A DNA stretch of 64,000 nucleotides, from the NCBI GenBank assembly GCA_028023455.1, contig JAQFVV010012416.1, positions 1,041,001 to 1,105,000 of the forward strand, read 5' to 3'. How positions within the stretch are numbered: position 1 is the first letter of the stretch; each line of letters begins with the position of its first letter. The stretch is from Epiperipatus broadwayi. Taxonomy: Eukaryota > Onychophora > Udeonychophora > Euonychophora > Peripatidae. Positions 62,608-64,000 of the stretch are shown here, piece after piece. The translations under genes and the position numbers were made by a program. The notes below the pieces were generated by a model. It searched no databases, was not told the DNA's origin, and worked only from the letters and a program-made list of their open reading frames with translations.

Positions 62608-64000
62608 TTGTAATGACAATTGATTTCATATGAAAGTGTGAATATTTGATGGCATTATGATCATTATTTATAAATCTGCATACTATAATATTCACACTTC
62701 ACTTATCATTTAAAATTGTCAGACAGTTAATGATGGAAGTTATTCCTGAAGCATGTATACTGCAGAGGGTTTGTCAATTAATCATCCCTCACCAATATGC
62801 AGATAATCAAAAAATTCAAATTCTGATATCTGGAATCAAAATATCTCAGATTTTCTTATCAAAATCAATTTAGAAGTTCTATCTACTAATCATTTCTTAT
62901 CACAAAAATTGATGCATGCTAACTTTAACCCTTTTTGCTCTCTGTCATAAGTCTAAAGAAATAATACATCATTTTCTGTGCCAGTGTCCTGCTCTTCTTA
63001 CCTATAGAAATATCATTGCCAATTATTAAATTGTGTACTACCTCTATTTCTACTCTCATTGATAGCACAAAGCAAAGCTTTTTTGCTTGTTAGGATTACT
63101 AGTCTCATTATGTTGATTCCTTGGGTTCTAAGATGCCATTTTTGTTTCAACCCTACATCTAGGAAATTACAATCACAGATTTATAATAAAATTTTAAAAA
63201 TTAAAAGTGGAGGTGATGCATTTGCCACTCCTGACCTTGTTAATGCTACATGGAGTTTGGTTACTCCTCCGACCCCATTATAAGTAGATAATTCTATTTC
63301 TTTTCCTCCTCCTTCTCCCCCCACCTTTTTTTTTTTTTTTACTTTTGTATGCCTTTGCTATGTATTTACAAAATTTATATTTTGTAATTTATGCAGCATT
63401 ATATTTATTATTTGATGATAAACTTTAAAATATCCAATTGGATTTCAAAGCATCTTTTTCAAGTTTGTAAAAAAAAAAAAAAAGTCTAATTTTTAAAAAA
63501 AAAAAAAAAAACACTTAAATTTTAATTTTAAAAAGTAATTCACTTTGTATTTTTTAAAGTTTCTAATTGCAAAATTAAAAAGGAAAAACAAAATATTATT
63601 TAATTATGTGTGCATGTGTATTTTTTAAACCAAAAGTACTTACGAATTAGTCTGGACACCAAGACTGATTACGGATAATCTCGAACCCTGCGGTTAGCAG
63701 CTATGTTTTTTTATATTATATATTTCAGGGCGTAATTATCTCGCAACTCTAATAAATATGTTTTACTTGTTAATATTAAAAATATCAATAATAGATTACA
63801 AATTTCTGTTAACTTTAATAAATAGCAATAAGTGTATTATAAATTCCATTCACAGAAATAACACAAAAGTACAACAATAAATTTTAAATAAAAAAGTAAA
63901 TGTAGTAATTCAAGCCACAAGGATTTTTAAAAAAATAGACTAACATGGGTTATTCATGTCAATGGCCTGAACTCCCCAATGGCCTGCAAAATCATCACAA
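62608..64000. other. Non-coding stretch to the window end
   Basis: A/T-rich with A and T runs at 63328-63341, 63467-63485 and 63498-63511. An open frame at 63059-63283 has no recognisable features. No gene is called. Confidence 0.4.

Overview
The window is AT-rich eukaryotic nuclear DNA, most likely from an invertebrate animal. The evidence is the very low gene density, many decayed non-LTR retrotransposons (LINEs), tRNA-derived SINEs with target-site duplications (TSDs), long microsatellites and a TTAGGG-type interstitial telomere-like tract. A lophotrochozoan such as a mollusc would fit, but nothing here fixes the species. There are no operons, bacterial promoters, CRISPR arrays or rRNA genes. 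No complete protein-coding gene can be recognised. Four short stretches look like possible exons (about 5.6, 21.0, 22.3 and 56.9 kb); none could be assigned to a family.

Layout. 1.9-3.4 kb: two convergent fragments of one LINE family flanking a foldback element. 3.6-4.8 kb: decayed RTE-like LINE. 7.7-8.9 kb: palindromic family-B element. 9.6 kb: SINE. 10.7-12.0 kb: two inverted repeats. 15-18 kb: foldback families C, B and A. 23.7-25.1 kb: RTE 3' end, a 136-bp tandem repeat, the telomere-like tract and a CpG-rich patch. 27-32 kb: a 367-bp tandem duplication, family A and C copies and a SINE. 32.6-35.0 kb: RTE 3' end, family B and C copies and a tRNA-like trimer. 35.5-39.8 kb: the best-preserved LINE, a SINE, another LINE 3' end and a family A monomer. 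42-45 kb: a MITE-like palindrome and an unexplained higher-GC block. 46.8-47.9 kb: a second LINE type. 49.3-52.9 kb: a pure (CT)n tract of about 3.5 kb. 54.6-56.4 kb: large family B and A elements. 58-61.3 kb: three palindromes, tandem repeats and a SINE. 62.2-62.6 kb: (TAA)n.

The most interesting feature is a set of three unrelated repeat families (called A, B and C here), all built as long inverted repeats. Several copies have 13-15 bp target-site duplications, some are 5'-truncated, and A and B keep a constant 3' end. That is the signature of target-primed reverse transcription by a LINE, not of a cut-and-paste transposase, although the palindromic shape would normally suggest a MITE or Foldback DNA transposon. 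Their RNA would fold into long hairpins. No enzyme in the window can be tied to them directly; the LINEs here are all broken.
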